Notes: generated by a model not told the origin, from the sequence alone. A stretch of DNA of 64,000 bases from Charina bottae (GCA_023362775.1 JALMGJ010000008.1:35390501-35454500); one strand, 5' to 3'; counted from the first letter of the stretch, positions 12,210 through 22,586 are shown. Made by a program: numbers and translations.

Positions 12210-12600
12210 ATAAACAAAGATCAAACTGTACTTCTAATTCTGGCTTGTTTAAATAAACCATAATTAAAATTAATAACAATTTAGGTGCGGGGCAAACCAA
12301 CTGAGAGTCAAAAACAGAAGCAGATGCTTCTAATCTTCTCCTCACATTCCCACCAGAAGTAAGAATAGCCATGCCAGTGAACTTGACTGTAAATTGTAAC
12401 CCAATCAAGGTACTACCAAGGAGAGTACAACACCCCCACCAACACAGGCAGGACAAGCCAGGGTATATAAACAGAGAGCAAGTCCCACACCCTTTTCGCA
12501 CTGAAGATGTTGCCTAGCCTGGCAATGAAACGTCTGCAAGAAAACAACAAGGCTCAGAGAGCACCATGGACTCCACAAGTGTAACTTAGCCTAACAGCAA
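12210..12600 (+). mobile_element. Penelope-like element 3' end carrying a hammerhead motif
   Basis: No coding motif remains. The segment TATATAAACAGAGAGCAAG leads into a hammerhead-type core at 12491-12545, then a CTCAGAGAGCACCATGGACT tail. Hammerhead ribozymes at element ends are known from Penelope-like retroelements. The coding PLE copies here at 48.3 and 18.8 kb end in a related but different core. The left boundary is a guess. Confidence 0.6.
12491..12545 (+). ncRNA. hammerhead ribozyme motif (PLE type)
   Basis: Core box CTGAAGA is at 12501-12507, then a stem-loop (GTTGCC/GGCAAT, six pairs with one G-U, loop TAGCCT). GAAAC with GTC at 12534 is the expected cleavage triplet. The flanks pair as stem I: CCTTTTCGCA with TGCAAGAAAAC (three pairs, an AA bulge, then GAAAA/TTTTC). 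Stem III is reduced to the AC/GT that PLE hammerheads close by dimerising. One extra base (T) lies between CTGAAGA and stem II, as in the other copies here. Activity is untested. Confidence 0.65.
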
Positions 12601-12736
12601 GGTCACCATCTCATATGCAATACTTTGACTGAAGCAGTTGCTATGTAAATTCTTCAGAACGTCCAGATCCATTTTAAGTCTTTCAACCGAATGCTTAAAA
12701 CATTACTGAACTGGATGAATACTGATCTGCCAGCAT

Positions 12737-12835
12737 GGTTGAGTGATCATATGATTGCTTGACCATGTGGTCATCTGTAATGCACGGCAAATATTTCACG
12801 TGACCAGAGTCAATTGTAAGTCAAGTCAGTAAGTT
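12737..12835. repeat. possible fragment of a foldback-type DNA repeat
   Basis: Phrases such as GTGATCATATGATTGCTTGACCA and CACGTGACCAGAGTCAATTG resemble the interior of squamate repeats with ends like those at 21.56-22.28 kb. The match is weak. Confidence 0.25.
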
Positions 12836-13166
12836 TCCAACAAGCTTTTATTTATTGTTTCAAACTTTCCTGGCATCCTAATGCTTCCTAAATCTCTCTT
12901 CATTTCTTTTTAGTTTTCCACCATGTTTTAACCTGCTCTTGTACACAAAGATATTTTATTTCTCCTCCTGCCCCCCTTGGTATTGCAAAACAGGAACCAA
13001 ATCAGGAACCACTGTTATCAAGTTCTGATAATAAAGATATCTGATACAACATATTTAGGGATAATTCTGGCAATGAATCAATTTATTGTCGAAGGCTTTC
13101 ACGGCCGGAGTTCAATGGCTGTTGTGGGTCTTCCGGGCTGTGTGGCCGTGTTCTGGAAGTTGTGGT

Positions 13167-13209
13167 TCCTAACGTTTCGCCAGCATCTGTGGCCAACATC
13201 TTCAGAGGG
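13167..13209 (-). ncRNA. hammerhead-like core, left arm
   Basis: Mirror copy of the right-arm core on the minus strand, with two base differences in the stem II loop region. Confidence 0.4.
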
Positions 13210-13223
13210 CAGGAGCGCTCCTG

Positions 13224-13266
13224 CCCTCTGAAGATGCTGGCCATAGATGCTGGCGAAACGTTAGGA
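13224..13266 (+). ncRNA. hammerhead-like core, right arm
   Basis: CTGAAGA at 13228-13234 is followed by a GCTGGC...GCTGGC segment that pairs only weakly (GCT/GGC), then GAAACGTT. CCT before the core pairs with AGG after the GTT. Weaker than the 12.5 kb motif. Confidence 0.4.
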
Positions 13267-13420
13267 ACCACAACTTCCAGAACACGGCCACACAGCCCGG
13301 AAGACCCACAACAGCCAATGAATCAATTATTTACAAAGAATAACTTCAAGTGATTGTTCTTTAGAGGTTAACCACGCAAACATTAAATTAAAAAATGGTA
13401 TTCTTTTGATCATTTAAAAG

Positions 13421-13425
13421 CTTAC
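13421..13425 (-). promoter_or_regulatory. splice donor of the CCSER1 exon
   Basis: Minus strand reads CAAGAG|GTAAGC, a near-perfect donor. Confidence 0.8.
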
Positions 13426-13636
13426 CTCTTGGAGAACCCTCTGTATTTTCAACAATAATGTTTTTACTGCTGTGCAGTCTTGCATCATCATATGGAAAGG
13501 CGAAGATTCTGTTCCTCCACCTTCTTCCATGGCTGCAAAAGGCAATTCTACAGATGGGCTGTTGGCTAGCTGGCTCACAGGAGGACATCTTGCTTCCCCT
13601 CGATCCACTTCCTTTGATAACTTAAGAGAAAGGTTC
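13426..13636 (-). CDS. CCSER1: internal coding exon of CCSER1 (FAM190A)
   Basis: The only host exon I can support. On the minus strand, an acceptor (TTTCTTGACAG) precedes 211 bp, and a consensus donor (GTAAGC) follows. The exon starts with the last base of a codon and then runs 70 complete codons, leaving phase 0. The peptide opens NLSLKLSKEVDRGEARC, is acidic and serine-rich in the middle, and ends QDCTAVKTLLLKIQRVLQE, a helical stretch. From memory this matches a coiled-coil-associated region of CCSER1, a serine-rich coiled-coil protein of poorly defined cellular role. CCSER1 is known as a very large gene with huge introns, which fits a single exon in 64 kb. Base composition and codon use look ordinary. 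The next exon on either side lies outside the window or was missed. The exon call is strong; the gene name is by recognition only. Confidence 0.8.
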
Positions 13637-13662
13637 CTGTCAAGAAATAATATCAAAATGTT
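13637..13662 (-). promoter_or_regulatory. splice acceptor of the CCSER1 exon
   Basis: Minus strand reads TATTATTTCTTGACAG|G, a pyrimidine-biased tract ending in AG. Confidence 0.75.
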
Positions 13663-14654
13663 AGCAAGCAATGCTGCTTTTAGGAAATGAATTAAAAAGA
13701 TGAAGCACTGTTCAAACAAAGGCCTATTTACATTCCCTGTTTTTATATGGATTTTGTAACTTATATCAGTAATCTTCAGTATTTTCAGCACGATGCTCCA
13801 TAAATCTTACATCACAGTGATTTCTGAAGCACTTGAAAGCAAGGTTCTATACGCAGCCCATTACTTACCTATTTACATCTGAGGGGAACATCTCAATTAA
13901 TAAGGAAAGACTGTAAAACTCCTGACCCTTCAAGCACTTTGAGAGAGAGAAACTTATTCAGACTCATAGACAAATATCTGGAGACCATAAATTCCAAAAT
14001 TAAAGCACAAAGTAAAAAGAAGAAAAGAATAGAAATATGGTAATGCAGACAGGAGAAAGAGAGAGGAGCTGTGGAATGTTAGATAGGGGACCAACAGGAA
14101 CATTTGCAGTGCACATAAGAGACTGAAACATGAGAATCACTTTTGTTTCTATATACATATTCTTTGTGTACGTTTTGGTTTTGGTTTTTTTCTCTTAATA
14201 AACTCCTAATATCTGTCTATACATCCTATCTTTCTGCATTATGTTGTCAGGCTGCATGCATTTTAAACATAAATGGTGGTGTTGCCTGAGACTCACAGTA
14301 ATTATACATAATTAGTTCTTAATCATCATAACAAAGAAAAATTCTGCTCATGAACTCACATGCACATACTAGAAAGAACTCTGGTTCAGTTTCCATGGAC
14401 TGGGCTGTATCTTCTAAGAGCACAAGACGCTATTTCCTAGGGTGATCTACTCAAAATTATGACCCTCTTGAAGTTGTACCTAACATAGCATTAGCAGAGA
14501 AAGCATAAAGTATAGTACTGTATTCTTACTGTATTCCACCACAGGCTATGCAAGCTACTGTTGGAACAGCCAGCACAAACCACAACAAAGTCAGAATGAA
14601 TTGTGACAATGGAATCAACTGCACAAAAATGAAATATGCAAAACTTTTGAGTGT
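13663..14654. other. intron, no feature recognised
   Basis: AT-rich sequence upstream (minus-strand sense) of the exon. No repeat or frame I can name. Confidence 0.5.
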
Positions 14655-14873
14655 GTGCCTTCAAGACAGTCTTGACCCCTGGCAACTTGACCCCAGGCAA
14701 GTCCCTGCAGTTTTCCTGGCAAGATTTCAGAAGTGGCTTCTCCTTACCTCCTTCCTAGGGCTAAGAGATAGACTAGCCCAAGGTCACCCAGCTGGCTTTG
14801 TGCCTAAGGCATGAGTAGAACTCATGGTCTTCTGTTTTCTAGCCTGGTGCCTTAAACCGCTATAACAAACAGT
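14655..14873 (-). mobile_element. Sauria-type tRNA-derived SINE
   Basis: On the minus strand the copy begins with a diverged tRNA head (TAGCGGTTTAAGGCACCAGG), then the B-box region, AGCTGGGTGACCTTGGGC, a CTGCCAGGAAAACTGCAGGGA segment and a CTTGAAGGCACAC tail. The same order is seen at 22.6 and 52.8 kb on the plus strand. Confidence 0.8.
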
Positions 14874-14879
14874 TCTCAT

Positions 14880-16729
14880 ATGCAAAACTGCTACCACAAT
14901 TTTCTCAATTCTGTCACCTGGGAATTTGCATTTATATTTGTATATAAAAACTATATGTACAGTTGGGAAGAAATGGATTAAACTGAAGGGGGGTAAACAC
15001 AGTGAAGACTATTGTAGTTTTAAATAATTTGTGAGATCAGAGTTATAGAAATATTAAGAAATAAATGAACTGAAAACTTGCAGTAGAAAAATGCTGCTTT
15101 TTATTTTAAAACAAAGAACAAGAACTTAAGCTTGCTTTCTTCAGCCGAAAAAGAGCTCATGGCTTAATTAACATAGCTGAGGCAAAAGCCTCTTTGCACT
15201 CACCAAATAACATTGTAGAACAGGAGAAGAAGTAAACAGAAGGACAAAAGGCAGATTTACATTTTACAATATAAAGCCTTTTTACAATTTCAACTTGGCA
15301 GTACCTGAGTGGACCAAGCTAGGCATGTGATCACTCACCTAGGCAACGCATTCCCAATTTGGGAAAGAACAACAGGTAACCTTTCTGATTGGCTTAACAA
15401 CCTAGACTCTGAGGCACCGGCTATTAACATTCCTGAGGGGGGGGGTTGCAAGAGCATTTCTGAAGCCCACAGGAAAAAACTTTTTGAGGCTTGACTTTTT
15501 AAAACTCAGTTTTCACATTCGTTTCTGAATCATAAAATATATAAAACAAAGACATCCTTGGTACATAATTGGGCAGAAACTACAATGGGCAATAGATACA
15601 AAATAGCAAAGGCTGTTTCTTTGCTAGAAAAGAACACTAGTTACTGATAATCTAATCAAAAACAGATACTCAGCAGTGTAATATCTGGAACATCCAATTG
15701 TTTGAAAAAGGGTAATACAAAAGCCAGGGATGGTTTTACTTGTCAGCCGTGAGAGTATGTTTTAGAGTTAATTCTCAGGATGGCAAATCTAAATATTAAT
15801 GCCACCAACTAATGCTGAATTAGTTTCACTATTAAGATTCATACTCTGAATCTTGAGTATGGCAAGATGGCAACAATATTATTTTATATGATTATTTCGA
15901 AGACCAAATTCATAATTCGGTATGAAAGAGAAAATATTACCTGAGACAGTTTCTCCTCCATTGTTTCTTTCAACCACCATGGAAACTTTCCCCTTGAATT
16001 TCTTAGTTTTTTTTTTACTTTTCCCCCTTTCTGTGACACCTTTAAGTTCTTCTTAAATTTTTAGATTTCTGTCTTTTAACAACTGGAAACTTTATGAAAT
16101 TAGGAGATCCACCATAAAGATCTATTAGAAGCCTCAATAACATCATGTGTGTCATGATGTCATTGTATAAATGATGACCTTATAAAATTTGCATCAATTA
16201 CATCACTTCCTCCCTCCCCTGTGGACAACAATTGAGTCCCATGCTATGACACTGTGGTATCCAGTAACTTGCATTATTAGTTTTGGAACAATTAAATAAA
16301 TATAAATGTTTAATAGTCTTTCTTAGCTGTTTAAAAGTTAATTACATGCAAGGAAAAACACCGATTAGATTCTAGCTGCATAATATCCTATAATTCATAT
16401 GAGCATATGTATTAATTAACTGCTCCTTTGTAATTGTATTCTATTGCACCATCTATGTAAGTACTCAGTAAGATAACAACAAAGAAGAGTAATCTCAAAT
16501 TAGTCTGAAGATTTTTGTGTCACTGAAATTTAACTTTATGAGGCCATCTGTATAAGGGATGGGCAAATATCTCAAATTCAATCATTCCGAGTATCTTACT
16601 TTTGCCAATCTATTAACATCAATTCCTCAAACTAGGAATTTAAAAATAAAATATATAAATTAAAAATTTTAAAATAAAAAAATATATTTTATTCATTGAT
16701 GTAGTTTTGATATAATTTCGATTGACATC
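14880..16729. other. no feature recognised
   Basis: AT-rich intron-like DNA with a short G run near 15440. No frame or repeat family recognised. Confidence 0.45.
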
Positions 16730-17572
16730 TCCAGCCCATCACCACCTCAATCACATGGCCCACTCCGCTGCCCTCAGAGCCAACAGATCCAGTTCCCACC
16801 CCTGGACTCCCAGAATCCCTTGTTAAGGGACCCTCCATCCATTCATATATTCTCACCAACAACAGTCAACCACAGGGCAATGATAGGTCACCCAGTGCAC
16901 AAGCTCTCGCTCTTGGTGCTGCTGGAACCCAACTATCACCCGTCCATCCACTCAGTTCCCCACTCAGCCCCTCTCACCGGTTAGCTGGGGGCACTTCAAC
17001 CACTACTCCACCACCCCTTGTCTCCCATTCAAGGGGTGAGTGTTCTTCATTCATACTGGAGGGGCCCTAACAACCCCACCCCTACTATCACTAGATATGT
17101 GGAGGGGATAACGGGGTCTTCACCACTCCAACCAGGGTGCTTTGCCCGATGGGATCGAAGAATCCAGGTCCATCATTCCCCTTCTGCCAAGGTCCTCCAC
17201 GTCAGGGGTCGTTGTTGCTCCTGGTCCCTGTGCCGCCCAGGTCCGCCACACTGCCAAGGCCCGTTATCCACCCTATCGAGGCCCATGCCTCCACAGTCCA
17301 TCTATCACCCCAGAATCTGCCAGGCTGCTGGGGTCCGCCACACCAAGGCCCGCTGCACCACCGGGATTCACTCCCGCCAAAGGGGGCCAGGTCTGTCGTG
17401 CCAACAGCACCTGCTCCTTATACCGGGGTCTACCAAGGGTTGACCCCGGTCAAACCAAGATTATGGCAAACAGCTTGATTGGGGATGGCGATGGCCGACA
17501 GGAAGCTCTGGTGTGGGCTGGTCCATGAAGTCATGAAGAGTCAGAAGCAATTGATCGAATAAACAACAACAA
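16730..17572 (+). mobile_element. C-rich unit fused to a BovB 3' end
   Basis: The last 115 bp are a BovB 3' end with an internal deletion. GATTATGGCAAACAGCTTGA matches 58.59 kb and jumps directly to GATGGCGATGGCCGACAGGAA, matching 59.17 kb; it finishes ATCGAATAAACAACAACAAA. The 720 bp before it are cytosine-rich and encode overlapping P/S/Q-rich frames (an open stretch from 16730 to about 16984, then 17018-17443 and 17142-17528). I do not recognise them. They may be the BovB 5' end/ORF1, or captured sequence moved by BovB machinery. Confidence 0.6.
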
Positions 17573-17579
17573 ATTATCT

Positions 17580-18805
17580 TAATGGTCTTATTTGTATTAA
17601 TTAAAATATCCACAGATGCTTCTAAATGCCAATGTTGCAGTGACCTTTTCTGGAACAGAGTCATTCGTATCTCATGCCAGGAATAAATTAAGTGAGCTCA
17701 TTGCATAAGAGGAAAATTGGGTCAAAGAAGACCCAATGTAAGAAAAAATGTTTACCTTACAGTTTGGAATAAATGTCTAGATACTATAAGAATAATTGCT
17801 GTGTACGAAGGGTGGGGAAACAACACGCAATAAAAAAGTAACATATAAAGTAGTATAAAAATAGTGTATCGCAATAAAGGTTCATTAAAGTAGGCTTCAA
17901 AAGATGGAATGTTTGGAAAGCAGGCATGATATTATGCATGTGTGTGGCGCGGTTGGGGTTGGATGTGATTATGAATATTTTCCACTTCTGACTGCCAAGA
18001 AGCACAGAAATCAGCCAGTAAAAACTAGAGGCTTCCTGCCTGCTTTTACCCAACAACTTCCAAACCAATTTTGAGTCTCTCATGGGGAATTTCAAAGATA
18101 TTTTGAATAAATTTAATTTTGAAAATATGAGAAAATATGTGCTACTACATCATATTGTCAGGATATATGGTAGAATTTTTTTATGAATATTCAAGATGAT
18201 AAGATGGAAATGTAGAAGATGTAAAAAAAATTGGAAGACTGGTTTCATACTTCCTATGAAAAAGGAACTATTCAAGAGTTGTATCTAATTGCTGAAAATT
18301 TCTAGCATACATAATATAATTTATTTGATCAATTAATGAAGAAAAATCTGCAAATGTAAGCAGCATCCTATTCCATTATCGCACTAAATAGTAAAAAGCT
18401 ACTGTTATTTTTTTTAACAGCTTTTAGGTTAAGCCCCCACTTTATGGCCAGCTATGGAGAAGACTTAATGTTTTTAGAGACATAACTCATAATATATGAA
18501 TAATTTATTCTTTTCAAAAGCCTGAAAACCCTCAATTTTTCTTTTCCTCTTTCTTTAAAAAAAAATATTGTTTCACGGAAGCATTAATTAATCCAAAATG
18601 CTGGAAACAGGGCAAACTATTAAAAAGAACTGAACATTCACCATATATTTGACAATTCTATAAATAAGTGAGAGAACAATGTCACTACATTAAACAGATT
18701 CAAGAGTGCGAGGGTTCATGTGCGTGTGTGCATGCATGCGCTTTAATATTTGCTTTGCTGTCTATATAACTGGAGGCCTATTTTTCTTTGTTTCAAACCT
18801 ATATT
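17580..18805. other. no feature recognised
   Basis: AT-rich sequence without coding or repeat signature apart from a short purine/pyrimidine mix near 18720. Confidence 0.45.
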
Positions 18806-18837
18806 GCAAGCAGGTTACAACTCCTTGACCCCTCTCT

Positions 18838-19063
18838 CATTTTAGACAGAGAAGATAGGTGGTTTGAGAAAGGGGTCAAGGAGTCCATTTATGCCAACTT
18901 GGAAAATCCTTCCTTGAATAGAGGTGGGGGCCTCAGGCACAATCTTTCCCCTATTTTCCTTCCTGCTTTGTCTTCTGTGCCTAGGAAGATTAAGACCATT
19001 TCACAAGCTCAACAGCAGCATGGTAATCTTAACGATCCTCCTTTGGATGATAAAGGGACTTAG
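18838..19063 (+). pseudogene. PLE C-terminal coding remnant
   Basis: In-frame from LDREDRWFEK to a stop after NDPPLDDKGT. It corresponds to the region after the GIY-YIG endonuclease core of PLE proteins. Two residue differences from the 48-kb copy are visible over the shared part. The N-terminal reverse transcriptase and the endonuclease core are absent. Confidence 0.75.
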
Positions 19064-19152
19064 AAATAAACATCCCAAATAACCATGACCTAGCCCCAGG
19101 TGCAAGGTCACACAGCCACCCTAGAAACATATTTAAGGATTCCCTTACCAAC

Positions 19153-19210
19153 TTTGCTCAGACTGAAGAAGCTCCTTGGATAAGGAGCGAAACGTTTCCA
19201 CTGAGAAAAT
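19153..19210 (+). ncRNA. hammerhead-like motif of PLE (copy at 19 kb)
   Basis: CTGAAGA, then a perfect 7-bp stem GCTCCTT/AAGGAGC with loop GGAT, then GAAACGTTT. Flanks TTTGCTCAG and CTGAGAAAA can pair with one mismatch. One extra A separates the core from stem II. Confidence 0.55.
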
Positions 19211-19249
19211 AGAAATCCAGTTGACATGATTCAAGCTACAGACTGTAGA

Positions 19250-20281
19250 AAGGAAAGTAAATGAAAATCACATGTTGGAGTCCTGGGTTGGCAAAAAAGT
19301 GTAAGAATGTATATAAAGATCAGGGAATAGAGAAAAAAAGTTTGCAATCAAGCAGAACTTCCATTTGCATGCAAGTGCAGGCATTACTAATCTTTTCACA
19401 CAGCCTGGGGAGGTTAGGAATTTATGAGGACGTTAGGGTGGAGTCAGGAGTCACAACTCCCTGAAACATTTAGGTGTTTCTATATTCAGATCTGAATTAG
19501 GCTAATATCAAATAAAGAGACAAGGTATCTTCTCTTGTGAGAGATGGGAAAATGTGCAGTTCTAAACTAGTAATTGGGAGGATATCTTGATAAGAACCTA
19601 GTCTTGGTAAGACCCATACACAATCTGCACACAGACATAGAGACTATAGAGAGAGGATCATTAACTACACTTCTGGAATGAAGAATGCATCAGCCTTCTC
19701 CAACCTGGTGCTTTCTAGATGTTCTCAGAGTCACTAGCAAGCATGGTATCTGGCTAGCAATGGGGTAAGATTAGAGAGTGGATGTCCGATATATTTCAGA
19801 CTGAGGTTGGGCTACTTCTCAGAAGCATTTCCAAGATCCATTTTCAGATATGCTTGGCATTAGTGGGATTTCCAGACACATTCTGCTATACCCTGAAGTA
19901 GCATGCACCTTGGCCATTTAAAATAAGAAGTTGCCCTGTGATTTTAGTACCCATCACTTTTTTAAATTGCCTCTCTTTTAAACCTCCCTTTGCCTAATTC
20001 TCATACCCACCAAATTATCTTCATGTTACTAAAAGTATTGGTTGCTTGAATGCTCATCAGTGGATTAACATATAAGGGTTTTACACCTGTGCAGATCCTG
20101 TTTGGAAATGCTTTGAGTGCACCCAATTTCTTGTAAGGAACACTGCCCATGCATAACACATAGGCAACCATCACTCCCACTGAATCCTTTTGGTCCTTGA
20201 AACAGACATTGCAGAATCTGAAAGGAACATTGAGGTCACCCAGCACCAGCAAGATAGAAGGGGAAATTGTCACAGAATACT
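19250..20281. other. no feature recognised
   Basis: Unique-looking sequence. The small frames at 19261-19464 and 20001-20273 have no motif. Confidence 0.45.
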
Positions 20282-20289
20282 ACTTAGAC

Positions 20290-20548
20290 CAGAGCTTTCC
20301 AAACTGTGTGTCGGGACACGTTAGTGTGTCGGCTGCAGTGTCTGGGTGTGTCGCGGCTGCTGCTGCCTCCAAGCCCTGCCAGGATTCCGCGCAGCTCCTA
20401 GTGCCTGCCTTGTGCCTTGCTGCCTCCAAACCTGCTGTGATTCCGCGCAGGTCCTAGTGCCTGCCTTGTGCCCTGCTGTAAGTGTGTGTCGCGAAATGAT
20501 GCATGTCTAAAAAGTGTGTCACCAACATGAAAAATTTGGAAAGCTCTG
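20290..20548 (+). mobile_element. hAT-type MITE, copy 2
   Basis: The ends CAGAGCTTTCCAAACTGTG and TTTGGAAAGCTCTG are inverted repeats. The 8-bp TSD ACTTAGAC lies at 20282-20289 and 20549-20556. The interior is a tandem pair of about 60 bp (GATTCCGCGCAG...CCTAGTGCCTGCCTTGTGCC) rather than the GCGGCGG tract of other copies. Confidence 0.9.
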
Positions 20549-20559
20549 ACTTAGACCTT

Positions 20560-21560
20560 CAGCTGAAGGTCAGTAATTAGTACTCATCATGTGATTCACA
20601 CATAGATGAACAGATAATTTATTATTTGAGACACGTCTGGTTTTTAATAAGGTAACCATCAGATAATAGGTTTTCTGAATCCTACAAATATTTGATGGGA
20701 TCCTGGCAAAGAGTCTACCTCTGTTGCAGAAATGAAGAAATAGACAATTTTCCAAGATGCTGAGATTAGCCTTGGGTTTGCCACAACACAGTTTGGTAAC
20801 AGCTATTGTCATGGTATGTCATGGTATGTCACTTCGACGGAAAAATAGAGATGGAGAGTTTTCTGAGATCTGAAACTGGTGAAATGGTGTGAAGATATCA
20901 CACCTGCAAGTGTTACTTGCATCAAAAGCAAGTAAACCAAAAAAGGAAGTTTGCTTTACAGCAACCATGGTCTTCAGTACTGTGGAGGAAGAAATATTTT
21001 GTGCAAGGGTTTGCAACATATGGGCATATGGGTGGAAGGAAAGCCACTCTCATGCTGGCACTCCTTGGAGACAAGGAATGGAAGGGCAAGGGAAGGGAAG
21101 GGAAGCATTGTTCTCAATAAGATGGCACTAACGATTTTAAAAATGCACCGTGACATCATCCTTGTGATGAATGCATTTAAAGAAGGAATGAAACATTCCC
21201 CCTTTTTTCCCAAAGGTTTCTTTCATACAGGTATTGCAAACAATGAACATGCTTATCAATTAATAGAATCAAAGCTTAATTTTCAACCAAGATGTTAGGA
21301 GACAAAAAGCAATCAGCTAATTAAGCGTGTAAATTAACATAATTGCTTTGCTCTTTATTACTCAAAAGCCACAGTTTTACCATATAGCACTATAAAATCA
21401 AAGCCATAGCCCAAAACAAAGCAAAAAATGGCTTACACATGGATGAGTTGGTTTTTGATGGGAATATTTTGTTGGCTGTTCGCATATAATATATGGTTTC
21501 TTAATCTTCCTAGTATGTAGGATATCACTCTTAAGAATTATTTTCCCAACAAATTAGGAG
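20560..21560. other. no feature recognised
   Basis: No credible coding potential. The overlapping frames at 20.8-21.3 kb on both strands lack motifs. Confidence 0.4.
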
Positions 21561-21562
21561 TA

Positions 21563-22278
21563 TAGGTAATCCTCACTTAATGACAGTTCCTTAAGCAACC
21601 ATTCAAAGTTACAACGGCACCGAACAAATGATAGTTATGGCCAGTCCCTGCAATCATGTTATCAAAATTTGGGCACTTGGTAGCCTGCCCGCATTTATGA
21701 TCACAGTGTGCATTTCAACTCCCCCCACCACCCCCGTCTCTGCCCCCCATCTTCTGGCCACCCCATACTCTGCCGCCTACCCCTTCGCCCCTCAGGGCCT
21801 CCAGCTGATCTTCGCCATCTTCTCCCTCCCAATGCTGACAAGGCACACCTGCCCAAGGCAACTGCGGGCTCTTCGCAAGACCCTTGCAAAGCTTCAGGGA
21901 GTCCATGTGAGGCCCTCGCAAAGGGCCAGCAGCTGCTCTGGCCAGGTGCTCCTTGTCAGCAGCGGGAGGAAGAAAACGGCAAAGGTCAGCTGGGGGTGGC
22001 AGGGGTACGCAGTGGTGGAGTGCAGGGCAGCCAAAAGGGCAGAGATGGGGGGAGAGATAGACAGGTGGGGGAGCTGAAGCAGAGGCGACCATGTTAGGGC
22101 AGGGAAAGCATGAGGTGCTGGCCTGTTGATTGTGTGGTCCTGGTCTAATGACCGCAACCAGGACTACTGGAACTGCCATTGCTAAGCTGTGCGGTCAAAT
22201 GATATTTTGCCTAACGATTGCTTTGATTGGCGATGGAAATTCTGGTCCCAATTAGGGTCATTAAGCAAAGACTACCTG
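21563..22278. mobile_element. foldback-type DNA repeat with long imperfect inverted arms
   Basis: The left end TAGGTAATCCTCACTTAATGA pairs with the right end, whose reverse complement is CAGGTAGTCTTTGCTTAATGA. The GC-rich interior is also palindromic: GCTGACAAGGCACACCTGCC on the left matches the reverse complement of the right arm near 21955 at roughly three bases in four. Long frames on both strands (21.6-22.2 kb) come from this GC-rich symmetry. The TSD is not clear. Confidence 0.6.
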
Positions 22279-22586
22279 GAAATCAAATGTCCAGTTAAAT
22301 TATTCCACCATTTGTGGTGGGAGGTATTACATAGCACAGTTATTTTACTACGAAACTGTTAAAGGTTTTTAATTCCTTCTTTAAGGTTTTTTGATCAATC
22401 TATTCTCAGAACAATGCTACAAAAGCATAATACATTGTTCTAAGGGACATTTCTCATCCCATATTCAAAGCATCTTCACCTGGCTATTATCAACCATTTA
22501 CCCACATCTTGGCTTCACTTTGAAAAGCTTTGGAGCATGGATAAATTATTAAAGGCTATCTTATAGTAGTGTAAAGTGTACCACGA

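Larger units (their letters stand above)
13084..13315. mobile_element. head-to-head PLE-like palindrome with target-site duplication
   Basis: Two 101-bp arms, 13116-13216 and 13217-13317, are reverse complements with two mismatches; the centre is GGAGCGCTCC. The unit is flanked by CAATGAATCAATT at 13071-13083 and 13316-13328, so it inserted as a unit of about 230 bp. Each arm contains a CTGAAGA...GAAAC core like the other PLE hammerheads. A 5' extension, GTCGAAGGCTTTCACGGCCG, is not mirrored. Origin from two inverted PLE terminal segments is inferred. Confidence 0.7.
18811..19242 (+). mobile_element. 5'-truncated Penelope-like element
   Basis: Nearly identical to the 3' half of the PLE at 48.25-48.95 kb. 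It keeps the C-terminal coding part (DREDRWFEKGVKESIYANLE), the 3' UTR and the hammerhead-like end. At its 5' end, ACTCCTTGACCCCTCTCTCA is an inverted copy of TGAGA(A/G)AGGGGTCAAGGAGT, which follows in direct orientation, so the insertion has a small 5' inversion. The copy stops about 35 bp short of the 48-kb copy at its 3' end. Confidence 0.85.

Noticed and set aside
21628..22179. Frames of about 150 codons on both strands
   Set aside because: Mirror-image frames within a GC-rich foldback element; no family motif.
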